This document shows positions 1 to 6,386 of a stretch of DNA of 7,795 nucleotides, piece by piece. The DNA is from Variovorax sp. (GTDB lineage: Bacteria > Pseudomonadota > Gammaproteobacteria > Burkholderiales > Burkholderiaceae_C): contig JAQGLP010000175.1 in assembly GCA_028292835.1 (NCBI GenBank), forward strand, positions 1-7,795, read 5' to 3'. Numbering within the stretch: the stretch's first letter is position 1; each line of letters opens with the position of its first letter. Made by a program: the position numbers and the translations under genes. The notes under the pieces are model-generated. The model ran no database searches and was not told the DNA's origin. It worked only from the letters and a program-made list of their open reading frames with translations.

Positions 1-114
1 CTGCAGACCGCGCGCTTCTACTTCGCCAAGCTGTTCCCGGAAACTGCGACGCTGATGCGCACCGCGCGCGCCGGCGCGAAGGTGCTGATGGATGCCGACG
101 CGGCGCTGGGGTGA
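1..114 (+). CDS. Acyl-CoA dehydrogenase, C-terminal end only (partial)
   Basis: Frame 1 is open from the first base and stops with TGA at 112-114, giving 37 residues that begin LQTARFYFAKLFPETATLM and end MDADAALG. I recognise this as the extreme C-terminus of the large (~600-residue) FadE-like acyl-CoA dehydrogenases, where a helix with ARFYFAKLLPET and a closing VLMDADAAL is typical. That family performs the FAD-dependent first step of beta-oxidation, acyl-CoA to trans-2-enoyl-CoA. The flavin and active-site regions lie outside the window, so the assignment rests on this tail and on the neighbours: a FadN-like enzyme and a thiolase follow on the same strand, matching the fadN-fadA-fadE gene content known from Bacillus. 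A copy of the intergenic repeat begins ten bases after its stop codon. Confidence 0.75.
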   Translation: MQTARFYFAKLFPETATLMRTARAGAKVLMDADAALG

Positions 115-124
115 AGGGAGCACA

Positions 125-217
125 CCCGCAGGCTGCGCGCACTGCGTGTCGCTTTCGCCTACCCCTTGCAGGGGGCAACACCTTGCGGCCCGGCCAAGCC
201 GGTTCCGCGGTGTTCCC
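125..217 (+). repeat. Intergenic structured repeat, copy 1 (after acyl-CoA dehydrogenase)
   Basis: This is the first of three related ~95 bp direct repeats. It contains the shared blocks GCGCACTGCGTGTCGC (137-152), CCCCTTGCAGGGGGCAACAC (162-181) and CCGGTTCCGCGGTGTTCCC (199-217). It can fold into three hairpins: GCGCAC against GTG-T-CGC near 137-152; CCCCT/AGGGG with loop TGC at 162-174; and a long one at 177-214 built from AACACC/GGTGTT (177-182 with 209-214), GCGG/CCGC (185-188 with 205-208) and CCGGC/GCCGG (190-194 with 198-202) around a three-base loop. No T-run follows, so it does not look like a Rho-independent terminator. It is the most diverged copy at its 5' edge and lies 57 bases before the DUF2147 start. 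Confidence 0.85.
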
Positions 218-274
218 TGCCCTGGCCGGTGGCGGTCGATTGGTTTTCATCAACAAAATAGTCCGGTGGTGCCC

Positions 275-709
275 ATGCAGCATGCATTGACAGCTCTCAT
301 TTTTGTAGCATTTGCCGGGTCGGCCTGGGCGCAGGCGAGCCCGGTCGGGCTCTGGCGCAGCGCCGACGACAAGACCGGCGAGGCCAAGGCCGAGATCCGC
401 ATTACCGAAGCCGATGGCGTGCTCAGCGGGCGCATCGAGCGGTCGCTGAAGAAGGGCGTGTTGCCCGACGCGGTCTGCGAGCAATGCACCGACGACCGCA
501 AGGGCCAGCCGATCGCCGGCCTGGAGATCATCCGTGGCCTCAGGAAGGCCGAGGGCAGGGACGCCTGGGAGGGCGGCCGGATCCTCGACCCCGAGAACGG
601 CAAGGAATACCGCGCCAGCCTGGCGCCCATCGACGGCGGCCGCCAGCTGCAGGTGCGCGGCCACCTCGGCCCCTTCTGGCGCACGCAGACCTGGAGCCGC
701 GCGAACTGA
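275..709 (+). CDS. Secreted DUF2147 family protein
   Basis: The product is 144 residues. Residues 1-19 form a signal peptide: a short hydrophobic core (ALTALIFVAFAG) and AWA before Q20, a good signal peptidase I site, so the mature ~125-residue domain should be periplasmic. The mature part fits DUF2147 (PF09917): it opens SPVGLWRSADD, continues with GEAKAEIRI and GVLSGRIE, has a C-x-x-C pair (Cys68, Cys71), then GLEIIRGL (82-89), WEGGRILDPENGKEY (98-112) and a final GPFWRTQTW (132-140). The family is usually described as a small beta-rich exported domain of unknown function, and I know of no enzymatic role. Cys68/Cys71 could form a disulfide. The ATG at 275 is chosen because it starts the signal peptide. 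The open frame extends further upstream, but only through repeat copy 1, and no clear ribosome-binding site precedes 275. Two copies of the repeat flank the gene and it sits among cytoplasmic beta-oxidation enzymes, which looks like a guest position. Confidence 0.88.
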   Translation: MQHALTALIFVAFAGSAWAQASPVGLWRSADDKTGEAKAEIRITEADGVLSGRIERSLKKGVLPDAVCEQCTDDRKGQPIAGLEIIRGLRKAEGRDAWEGGRILDPENGKEYRASLAPIDGGRQLQVRGHLGPFWRTQTWSRAN

Positions 710-715
710 TGCTTG

Positions 716-810
716 CCCCCAGGCTTCGCGCACTTCGTGTCGCTGCGCTAACCCCCTGCCGGGGGCAACACCAGCGGTCCGGCAAAGCCGGTTCCGCGGT
801 GTTCCCCGAA
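716..810 (+). repeat. Intergenic structured repeat, copy 2 (between DUF2147 and fadN-like gene)
   Basis: This second copy starts six bases after the DUF2147 stop and ends at the A of a potential ATG at 810. It begins CCCCCAGGCTTCGCGCAC and closes with GGTGTTCCCCGAA. Hairpins: GCGCAC with GTG-T-CGC near 727-743, loop TTC instead of TGC; CCCCC/GGGGG at 752-765; and the long stem at 767-803, made of AACACC/GGTGTT (767-772 with 798-803), GCGG/CCGC (774-777 with 794-797) and CCGGC/GCCGG (779-783 with 787-791) around AAA. It fills most of the 127-base gap between the two genes. Confidence 0.88.
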
Positions 811-836
811 TGAATTCAGAACTTCGAAACTCAACC

Positions 837-3236
837 ATGTCCCGATTCCAAGTGAAGAAAGTCGCCGTGCTCGGCGCCGGCGTGATGGGCGCGCAGATCG
901 CCGCGCACCTCGTCAACGTGCGCGTGCCGGTGGTGCTGTTCGACCTGGCTGCCGAAGACGGGCCCAGGAACGGCATCGTCGCGCGCGCCATCGACAACCT
1001 GAAGAAGATGAAGCCCGCCCCGCTCGGCGACGTGGCCGAGGCCGTGCTGATCGAGGCCGCCAACTACGAGGACGACCTGGCCAGGCTGGGCGACTGCGAC
1101 CTGGTCATCGAGGCCATCGCCGAGCGCATGGACTGGAAGCTCGACCTGTACAGGAAGATCGCGCCGCACGTCGCCAGGCACGCGATCCTGGCCTCCAACA
1201 CCTCGGGCCTGTCGATCACCCGACTGAGCGAGGCGCTGCCCGAAGCGTTGAAGCCGCGCTTTTGCGGCATCCACTTCTTCAACCCGCCGCGCTACATGGC
1301 CCTGGTCGAACTTATCGACACGCCCACCACCGAGCCGCGGGTGCTCGACGACCTTGAAACCTTCGTCACCAGCACGCTCGGCAAGGGCGTGGTGCGCGCC
1401 CACGACACGCCCAACTTCATCGCCAACCGCGTTGGCATCGCCGGCATGCTGGCGACGCTGAAGGAAGTCGAAAAGTTCGGCCTGACCCCTGACGTGGTGG
1501 ACGACCTGACGGGCAAGAAGCTGGGCCGCGCCAGCTCGGGCACCTTCCGCACCGCCGACGTGGTGGGCCTCGACACGATGGCCCATGTCGTCAAGACGCT
1601 GCAGGACAACCTGAACCCCGAGACCGACCCGTTCTACGCCAACTTCGCGACGCCGCCGGTGCTGGCCAAGCTGCTGGAGCTTGGCCACCTCGGCCAGAAG
1701 ACGAAAGCGGGCTTCTACAAGAAGACAGGGCGCGACATCCTGCGCTTCGACCTCGAGGAAGGCGACTACGTGCCCTCGGGCCGGAAGGCCGACGAGGTCT
1801 ACGGCCGCATGCTGAAGAAGCCCGCCGCCGAGCGCCTGAAGCTGCTGCGCGAGAGCGAGGGCGCCGAGGGACGCTTCCTGTGGGCCATCCTGCGCGACAG
1901 CTTCCACTACGCGGCCGTGCACCTAGCGACCATCGCCGAGAGCGCGCGCGACGTCGACCTGGCGATGCGCTGGGGCTTCGGCATGAAGCAGGGTCCGTTC
2001 GAGCTGTGGCAGGAAGCCGGCTGGGCGCGGGTGGCGAAGTGGGTGCAGGAAGACATCGACGCCGGCCACGCGCTCAGCACCGCGCCGCTGCCGCAATGGG
2101 TGTTCGAGGGCCCGGTGGCGGAGGCCGGCGGCGTGCACACGCCCGAGGGCTCGTGGAGCGCGTCGCAAGGCAGGTTCATCGCGCCGCGCCGCCTGCCGGT
2201 GCATGCGCGCCAGCTTTTTCCCGAGAGCGTGCTCGGCGCCAACGCGCCCGACGCCCGCCAGGCCGGCACCACCCTCAGCGACGAGGGCGACGTGCGCGTC
2301 TGGACGCTCGACGGCGAGATCCTGATCGCCAGCATCCATTCCAAGATGCACGCCATCAGCCCCGACGTGGCGGAAGCGCTGGGCGCGGCCGTCGAGTTGG
2401 CCGAGGCCGAGTACGGGGGTCTCGTGATCTGGTCGCCCGACGAGATGTTCTCGGTCGGCGCAGACCTGCAGGCGATGCTGCCGGCCTTCGTGGTCGCGGG
2501 CATCGGCGCGGTCGAGGGGGCGGAGCAGGAACTGCAGAACGTGATGCTCAAAATCCGCTACGCCGCCGTGCCGGTGGTGGCCGCCGTGCGCGGCCTGGCG
2601 CTGGGCGGCGGCTGCGAGCTGGCCGTGTACTCGGCCCGGCGCGTCGCCGCGATGGAGAGCTACATGGGCCTGGTCGAGGTCGGCGTCGGCCTGGTGCCGG
2701 GCGCCGGCGGCCTGACCTACATCGCGCGCCGCGCCGCCGAGAACGCGGCCGCCTCCACCGGCGGCGACCTGCTGCCCTTCCTGAGCGAAGGCTTCACCGC
2801 CGCGGCGATGGCGAAGGTCGGCACCGGCGCGATCGACTCGAAGAAGCTGGGCTTCCTGCTGGAGAGCGACGTGATCGTCGCCCACAAGGACGAGCTGCTC
2901 TACGTCGCCCTGCAGCAGGCGAGGTCGATGGCCGACGCCGGCTGGCGCCCGCCGCTGCGCCGCAGCTTCCGCGTGGCCGGGCGCAGCGGTGCGGCCACCA
3001 TCAAGGGGCAGCTGGTCAACCTGCGCGATGGCGGCTTCATCAGCGCGCACGACTTCCACATCGCCAGCCTGATCGCCGGCGTGGTGACGGGCGGCGACAT
3101 CGATGCCGGCTCGCTCGTGACCGAGGAGTACCTGATGGCGCTGGAGCGCAAGGCGTTTTGCTCGCTGATCGTGCACCCCAGGACGCAGGAGCGGATCATG
3201 GGGATGCTCTCCACCGGCAAGCCCGTGAGGAACTAG
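837..3236 (+). CDS. FadN-like bifunctional 3-hydroxyacyl-CoA dehydrogenase / enoyl-CoA hydratase
   Basis: This 799-residue enzyme should catalyse the two middle steps of beta-oxidation: hydration of trans-2-enoyl-CoA and NAD-dependent oxidation of the 3-hydroxyacyl-CoA. The dehydrogenase half comes first. It has the Rossmann motif GAGVMG (13-18), SNTS (120-123), HFFNPP with His146 and Glu158 at the spacing of the HCDH catalytic His-Glu pair, and NFIANR (193-198). The HCDH C-terminal helical domain follows, with a second such region to about 400. The crotonase half starts near 485, with the oxyanion-hole segment FSVGADL (538-544), GLALGGGCELA (586-596) and both hydratase glutamates, Glu594 and Glu614, twenty residues apart as in rat mitochondrial hydratase. 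About 160 residues follow the crotonase core. This order is the reverse of E. coli FadB and matches Bacillus FadN (~790 residues). ATG 837 is chosen because MSRFQVKKVAVLGAG places the nucleotide fold right at the N-terminus; an in-frame ATG at 810 would add nine residues from the repeat edge. The thiolase gene follows after another repeat copy. Confidence 0.93.
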   Translation: MSRFQVKKVAVLGAGVMGAQIAAHLVNVRVPVVLFDLAAEDGPRNGIVARAIDNLKKMKPAPLGDVAEAVLIEAANYEDDLARLGDCDLVIEAIAERMDWKLDLYRKIAPHVARHAILASNTSGLSITRLSEALPEALKPRFCGIHFFNPPRYMALVELIDTPTTEPRVLDDLETFVTSTLGKGVVRAHDTPNFIANRVGIAGMLATLKEVEKFGLTPDVVDDLTGKKLGRASSGTFRTADVVGLDTMAHVVKTLQDNLNPETDPFYANFATPPVLAKLLELGHLGQKTKAGFYKKTGRDILRFDLEEGDYVPSGRKADEVYGRMLKKPAAERLKLLRESEGAEGRFLWAILRDSFHYAAVHLATIAESARDVDLAMRWGFGMKQGPFELWQEAGWARVAKWVQEDIDAGHALSTAPLPQWVFEGPVAEAGGVHTPEGSWSASQGRFIAPRRLPVHARQLFPESVLGANAPDARQAGTTLSDEGDVRVWTLDGEILIASIHSKMHAISPDVAEALGAAVELAEAEYGGLVIWSPDEMFSVGADLQAMLPAFVVAGIGAVEGAEQELQNVMLKIRYAAVPVVAAVRGLALGGGCELAVYSARRVAAMESYMGLVEVGVGLVPGAGGLTYIARRAAENAAASTGGDLLPFLSEGFTAAAMAKVGTGAIDSKKLGFLLESDVIVAHKDELLYVALQQARSMADAGWRPPLRRSFRVAGRSGAATIKGQLVNLRDGGFISAHDFHIASLIAGVVTGGDIDAGSLVTEEYLMALERKAFCSLIVHPRTQERIMGMLSTGKPVRN

Positions 3237-3242
3237 CTCACC

Positions 3243-3338
3243 CCCCCAGGCTTCGCGCACTGCGTGTCGCTTCGCCCACCCCCTTGCAGGGGGCAACACC
3301 GGCAGTCCGGCAGAGCCGGTCCTGCGGTGTTTCCCGAA
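3243..3338 (+). repeat. Intergenic structured repeat, copy 3 (between fadN-like gene and thiolase)
   Basis: This third copy starts six bases after the fadN-like stop and runs to CCCGAA at 3338. It shares CCCCCAGGCTTCGCGCAC (3243-3260) exactly with copy 2 and the CCCTTGCAGGGGGCAACACC block (3281-3300) almost exactly with copy 1. Hairpins: GCGCAC with GTG-T-CGC near 3255-3270; CCCCCT/AGGGGG with loop TGC (3279-3293); and the long stem at 3295-3331, made of AACACC/GGTGTT, GCAG/CTGC (3302-3305 with 3322-3325) and CCGGC/GCCGG (3307-3311 with 3315-3319) around AGA. The middle pair is GCGG/CCGC in the other copies, so both sides changed together. The thiolase ribosome-binding site lies just beyond the element. 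Confidence 0.88.
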
Positions 3339-3351
3339 CAGAGAGCTTTTC

Positions 3352-3356
3352 AGGAA
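3352..3356 (+). promoter_or_regulatory. Ribosome-binding site of the thiolase gene
   Basis: AGGAA lies six bases before the ATG at 3363. This supports that start over in-frame upstream ATGs such as 3264, which would place repeat sequence inside the protein. Confidence 0.7.
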
Positions 3357-3362
3357 CCGTTC

Positions 3363-4559
3363 ATGAAACAACTTCAAGATGCCTACATCGTCGCCGCCAC
3401 GCGCACGCCGATTGGCAAATCCCACCGCGGCTACTTCCGCAACACCCGCCCCGACGACCTGCTGGCGACCACGCTGCGCGCGGCGCTGGCGGCCGTGCCC
3501 GGGCTCGACCCGGCGGCCGTCGAGGACATCGTCTGCGGCTGCGCGATTCCCGAGGCGCAGCAGGGCCTGAACGTGGCGCGCATCGGCGCGGTGCTGGCCG
3601 GGCTGCCCGAGAGCATCGGCGGCATCACGGTCAACCGCTTTTGCGCCTCCGGCCTGTCGGCGGTGCAGATCGCGGCAGACCGCATCCGCGTCGGCGAAGC
3701 CGACGTGATGATCGCCGCCGGCGTCGAGAGCATGAGCATGGTGCCGATGATGGGCAACGCGCCGTCGCTGTCGCCCTCGATCTTCGAGCGCGAGGGCGAC
3801 GTGGGCATCGCCTACGGCATGGGCCTGACGGCCGAGAAGGTCGCGCAGCAGTGGAAGGTCGGCCGCGAGGCGCAGGACGCCTTCGCGCTGCAGTCGCACC
3901 AGCGGGCGCTGGCGGCGCAGCAGGCCGGCGAGTTCGAGGGCGAGATCATGCCGATCGAGGTGACCGACCGCACGCCGGACCTGGAAACCGGCGAGCCGGT
4001 CGCCCAGCGCCGCACCGTGAGCCTCGACGAAGGCCCGCGCCGAGACACCACGCTCGAAGGGCTGGCCAGGCTGCGCACCGTGTTCGCCGCGCGCGGCAGC
4101 GTGACCGCGGGCAACAGCTCGCAGACCTCCGACGGCGCCGGCGCGCTGATCCTCGCCAGCGAGAAGGCCATCCGGCGGTTCGGCCTCGTGCCGCTGGCGC
4201 GCTTCGTGAGCTTCGCCAGCAAGGGCGTGCCGCCCGCCGTCATGGGAATCGGCCCGATCGAGGCGATCCCGGCCGCACTGCGCAATGCGGGGCTCAGGCA
4301 GGACGACATCGACTGGTTCGAGCTGAACGAGGCGTTCGCGGCGCAGTCGATTGCCGTCATCCAGACGCTCGGGCTCGACGCGGCCAAGGTCAACCCGATG
4401 GGTGGTGCCATCGCGCTCGGCCATCCGCTGGGCGCGACCGGGGCGATCCGCTCGGCGACCGTGGTGCACGCGCTGCGCCGCAGGAACCTCCGCTATGGCA
4501 TGGTCACGATGTGCGTGGGCATGGGGCAGGGCGCAGCGGGGATTTTCGAGCGGGTCTGA
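3363..4559 (+). CDS. Acetyl-CoA C-acyltransferase (3-ketoacyl-CoA thiolase, FadA role)
   Basis: The product has 398 residues, normal for the thiolase II family. It cleaves 3-ketoacyl-CoA with CoA to acetyl-CoA and a shortened acyl-CoA, the last step of the beta-oxidation cycle. The N-terminal half opens AYIVAATRTPIGK and carries the nucleophile Cys94 in NRFCASGLSA (91-100), followed by AAGVESMS (118-125). The C-terminal half has AGNSSQTSDGAGA (249-261), NEAFA (322-326), GHPLGATG (353-360) with catalytic His354, and CVGMGQG (384-390) with the second catalytic cysteine Cys384. All three expected catalytic residues are therefore present. The start at 3363 has a good AGGAA site and gives the usual short thiolase N-terminus. 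Its place right after the FadN-like gene points to a degradative thiolase rather than a biosynthetic one for polyhydroxyalkanoate, though sequence alone cannot exclude overlap. The downstream gap to the thioesterase is 61 bases and holds no repeat copy. Confidence 0.94.
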   Translation: MKQLQDAYIVAATRTPIGKSHRGYFRNTRPDDLLATTLRAALAAVPGLDPAAVEDIVCGCAIPEAQQGLNVARIGAVLAGLPESIGGITVNRFCASGLSAVQIAADRIRVGEADVMIAAGVESMSMVPMMGNAPSLSPSIFEREGDVGIAYGMGLTAEKVAQQWKVGREAQDAFALQSHQRALAAQQAGEFEGEIMPIEVTDRTPDLETGEPVAQRRTVSLDEGPRRDTTLEGLARLRTVFAARGSVTAGNSSQTSDGAGALILASEKAIRRFGLVPLARFVSFASKGVPPAVMGIGPIEAIPAALRNAGLRQDDIDWFELNEAFAAQSIAVIQTLGLDAAKVNPMGGAIALGHPLGATGAIRSATVVHALRRRNLRYGMVTMCVGMGQGAAGIFERV

Positions 4560-4620
4560 GTCGCCGGAGCGTCGCGCACACGACTGCCCGGGTGCGGGCC
4601 CGCGAGGCACACTGCTGTTC

Positions 4621-5451
4621 ATGACGACACACCCCTTCGACCAGGCGATTGCGCTGGAGCACAGCGACCTGCGCGCCGGCCAGTTCGCCGGCGCCACCAG
4701 CCCCGACTACTGGAACATGGTCGGTCCCTTCGGCGGCACGACCGCGGCGGTGATCCTGCAGGCGGTGCTGCGCCACCCCGATCTGCTCGGCGCGCCGGTG
4801 GCGCTGACCGTGAACTACGCGGCCGCGCTCGCACCCGGCGCCTTCGAGGTGCTGGCCGTGCCGGTGTGCACCAACCGCTCGACGCAGCACTGGACGGTCC
4901 AGATCTCGCAGCCCGGTGCCGAGGGCAGGCCGCAGGTCAACACGACGGCCACCGTCCTGACGGCCGTGCGCCGCGACACCTGGGGCGAGAGCGACCTGCC
5001 CATGCCCGCGGTGCCGCCGCCGGCGGAGGTCGAGCGCTTCGCCATCGGCCCGGCCGGCGTCGCCTGGCTTGACCAGTACGAGATGCGCCCGGTCAGCGGA
5101 ACTGTTCCGGCACGCTGGGACGGCCGCCTGGCGCACAGCGAAAGTCGCCTGTGGTTGCGCGACGCCCGGCCGCGCGCGCTCGACTTCGCCTCGCTGGCGG
5201 CGATGAGCGACCTGTTCTATCCACGCGTCTGGCTGCGCCGTGCCACGCGCGTGCCCGCCGGCACCGTCTCGATCACCACGTATTTCCATGCCGATGCGGC
5301 GCTGCTGGCCGAGGTCGGCACCGGCTACCTGCTGGGGCGCGCCGTGGGCCAGCAGTTTCGCAACGGCTTCTTCGACCAGGCGGCGCAACTCTGGAGCGAG
5401 GGGGGCGCGCTGCTGGCCACCAGCAACCAGATCGTCTACTACAAGGAGTGA
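4621..5451 (+). CDS. Acyl-CoA thioesterase, double-hotdog TesB-like family
   Basis: The product has 276 residues, the length of two fused hotdog folds (TesB/4HBT_3 type), predicted cytoplasmic with no signal peptide. Hotdog one covers about residues 1-120: GPFGGTTAAVILQAVL (35-50) matches the FGG-plus-long-helix segment of TesB-like enzymes, with strands VALTVNYAAAL and VNTTATVLTAVRR after it. A proline-rich linker (124-134, LPMPAVPPPA) leads to hotdog two, which holds SRLWLRD (175-181), LAAMSDLFYPRVW (192-204), VSITTYFHAD (216-225) and a closing DQAAQLW...ATSNQIVYYK (252-275). Such enzymes hydrolyse acyl-CoA to free acid and CoA. In a beta-oxidation cluster this one could relieve CoA trapping or remove poorly degraded intermediates. 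That role is inferred, and substrate length cannot be read from the sequence. The ATG at 4621 lacks a strong Shine-Dalgarno; a GAGG at 4604-4607 is rather distant. Confidence 0.85.
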   Translation: MTTHPFDQAIALEHSDLRAGQFAGATSPDYWNMVGPFGGTTAAVILQAVLRHPDLLGAPVALTVNYAAALAPGAFEVLAVPVCTNRSTQHWTVQISQPGAEGRPQVNTTATVLTAVRRDTWGESDLPMPAVPPPAEVERFAIGPAGVAWLDQYEMRPVSGTVPARWDGRLAHSESRLWLRDARPRALDFASLAAMSDLFYPRVWLRRATRVPAGTVSITTYFHADAALLAEVGTGYLLGRAVGQQFRNGFFDQAAQLWSEGGALLATSNQIVYYKE

Positions 5452-5550
5452 GCGGCCGGGCGTCCCCGTATTCTTCGGCGATCCCGCGCCACCACCGCGT
5501 TGCGGTCGAAGCTGCCTGACGCCATCGCTCTCTGTTTTTCCATCTTTGCC

Positions 5551-5555
5551 AAGGA
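5551..5555 (+). promoter_or_regulatory. Ribosome-binding site of the crotonase-fold gene
   Basis: AAGGA lies six bases before the ATG at 5562, a strong match that fixes this start. Confidence 0.72.
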
Positions 5556-5561
5556 AACCCC

Positions 5562-6338
5562 ATGACCGACATCCTGAGCCACACCGAAGCCGGCGTGCTG
5601 ACGCTGACCTTCAACCGCGTCGAACGCAAGAACTCCATCACCGGCGCGATGTACGACACGCTGTCCGATGCGCTCGAGCGTGCCGTCGACGACAGCGCCG
5701 TGCGCGTCGTGCTGCTTCAGGGCGACGCCACCGTCTTCAGCGCCGGCAACGACATCGGCGACTTCATCGCGGCGGCCGCAACGCCCATGGACCATCCGCT
5801 GCCGTTGCCGGCGATGCGCTTCCTGCACGGGATCGCCGCGTTTCCCAAGCCCGTCGTCGCGGCGGTGTGCGGCCCGGCGGTGGGCATCGGCACCACCATG
5901 CTCTTCCATTGCGACCTGGTGTACGCGGGCGACAACGTGGCCTTCTCGATGCCCTTCGTCAACCTCGGACTGGTGCCCGAGGCCGCGTCGAGCCTGCTGG
6001 CGCCGCGCATGATGGGCTATCACCGCGCGGCCGAGGCGCTGCTGCTGGGCGAGCCCTTCCTGGCCGAGGCCGCGCTGGAGGTGGGTCTGGTCAACCGCGT
6101 GGTACCGCCGACCGAGGCCAATACCGTCGCCCAGGCGCAGGCGCGCAAGCTGGCGGCCAAGCCGCTGTCGGCGCTCATCGAGACCAAGCGGCTGATGAAG
6201 CTGTCGCAGCAGGGCGAGGTGCGCGAGCGCATGGACGCGGAGAGCGTGAGCTTCGGGAAAATGATGCGCTCGCCGGCGGCGCGCGAGGCATTCGGCGCCT
6301 TCATGGAAAAGCGCAAGCCGGATTTCTCCAAGCTTTGA
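5562..6338 (+). CDS. Crotonase-fold protein, probable delta3,delta2-enoyl-CoA isomerase (hydratase-like)
   Basis: The product has 258 residues, a single crotonase domain. Typical features are the N-terminal strand GVLTLTFNRVERKNSIT (11-27), the oxyanion-hole segment FSAGNDIGDF (59-68), KPVVAAVCGPAVGIGTTM (96-113) and FSMPFVNLGLVPEAASSLL (128-146). Aligned by eye to rat enoyl-CoA hydratase, the two catalytic glutamates are replaced by Thr112 (in GIGTTM) and Phe132 (in MPFVNLG), so ordinary hydration is unlikely. Glu140, in LGLVPEAASS, sits where enoyl-CoA isomerases of the Eci1/ECI2 type place their catalytic glutamate. The best guess is therefore an isomerase that shifts cis- or trans-3 double bonds to trans-2, letting unsaturated fatty acids enter the neighbouring beta-oxidation pathway. 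Automated naming would probably call it enoyl-CoA hydratase. It is 110 bases downstream of the thioesterase gene with its own strong ribosome-binding site, and is followed by a convergent gene. Confidence 0.88.
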   Translation: MTDILSHTEAGVLTLTFNRVERKNSITGAMYDTLSDALERAVDDSAVRVVLLQGDATVFSAGNDIGDFIAAAATPMDHPLPLPAMRFLHGIAAFPKPVVAAVCGPAVGIGTTMLFHCDLVYAGDNVAFSMPFVNLGLVPEAASSLLAPRMMGYHRAAEALLLGEPFLAEAALEVGLVNRVVPPTEANTVAQAQARKLAAKPLSALIETKRLMKLSQQGEVRERMDAESVSFGKMMRSPAAREAFGAFMEKRKPDFSKL

Positions 6339-6351
6339 GTTCCACCACGGT

Positions 6352-6376
6352 GCATGGACGGGCGCACCCGGCATGC
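6352..6376. terminator. Possible bidirectional hairpin between convergent genes
   Basis: GCATG (6352-6356) pairs with CATGC (6372-6376), and CGGG (6359-6362) pairs with CCCG (6367-6370) around loop CGCA, with a small internal bulge. It lies in the 48-base gap between the isomerase-like gene and the convergent thioesterase, where a shared terminator is expected. No T-run flanks it on either strand, so it is not a canonical intrinsic terminator. Confidence 0.3.
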
Positions 6377-6386
6377 CGCGGCGCGC

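Noticed and set aside
92..274. N-terminal extension of the DUF2147 frame upstream of 275
   Set aside because: It would overlap the acyl-CoA dehydrogenase end, read through repeat copy 1 and bury the signal peptide. The absence of stops reflects GC content.
218..274. Less GC-rich pocket before the DUF2147 gene as a promoter candidate
   Set aside because: TTGGTT at 240-245 and AAAATA at 255-260 are only nine bases apart, far from the expected 16-18, and no better pair was found.
115..3340. CRISPR-like array from the three repeats
   Set aside because: The copies are about 0.6 and 2.5 kb apart with whole genes between them, so they are dispersed repeats.
4586..4599. Hairpin GCCCG/CGGGC with loop GGTG after the thiolase gene
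   Set aside because: The stem is only five base pairs, no T-run follows, and such stems arise easily at this GC content.
1880..4624. Long plus-strand open frame offset from the fadN-like and thiolase frames
   Set aside because: Its translation is arginine/alanine/glycine-rich with no recognisable domain, and it crosses two genuine genes and a repeat copy. It is a frame shadow.
1923..4697. Very long open frame on the minus strand (over 900 codons) antisense to the fadN-like and thiolase genes
   Set aside because: It is a by-product of high GC and strong third-position bias. The translation is low-complexity, rich in Arg, Ala, Gly and His, and spans two well-recognised genes on the other strand.
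5494..5506. Hairpin ACCGC/GCGGT with loop GTT before the isomerase-like gene
   Set aside because: The stem is short and the nearest T-run (about 5534-5539) is too far away to make an intrinsic terminator.
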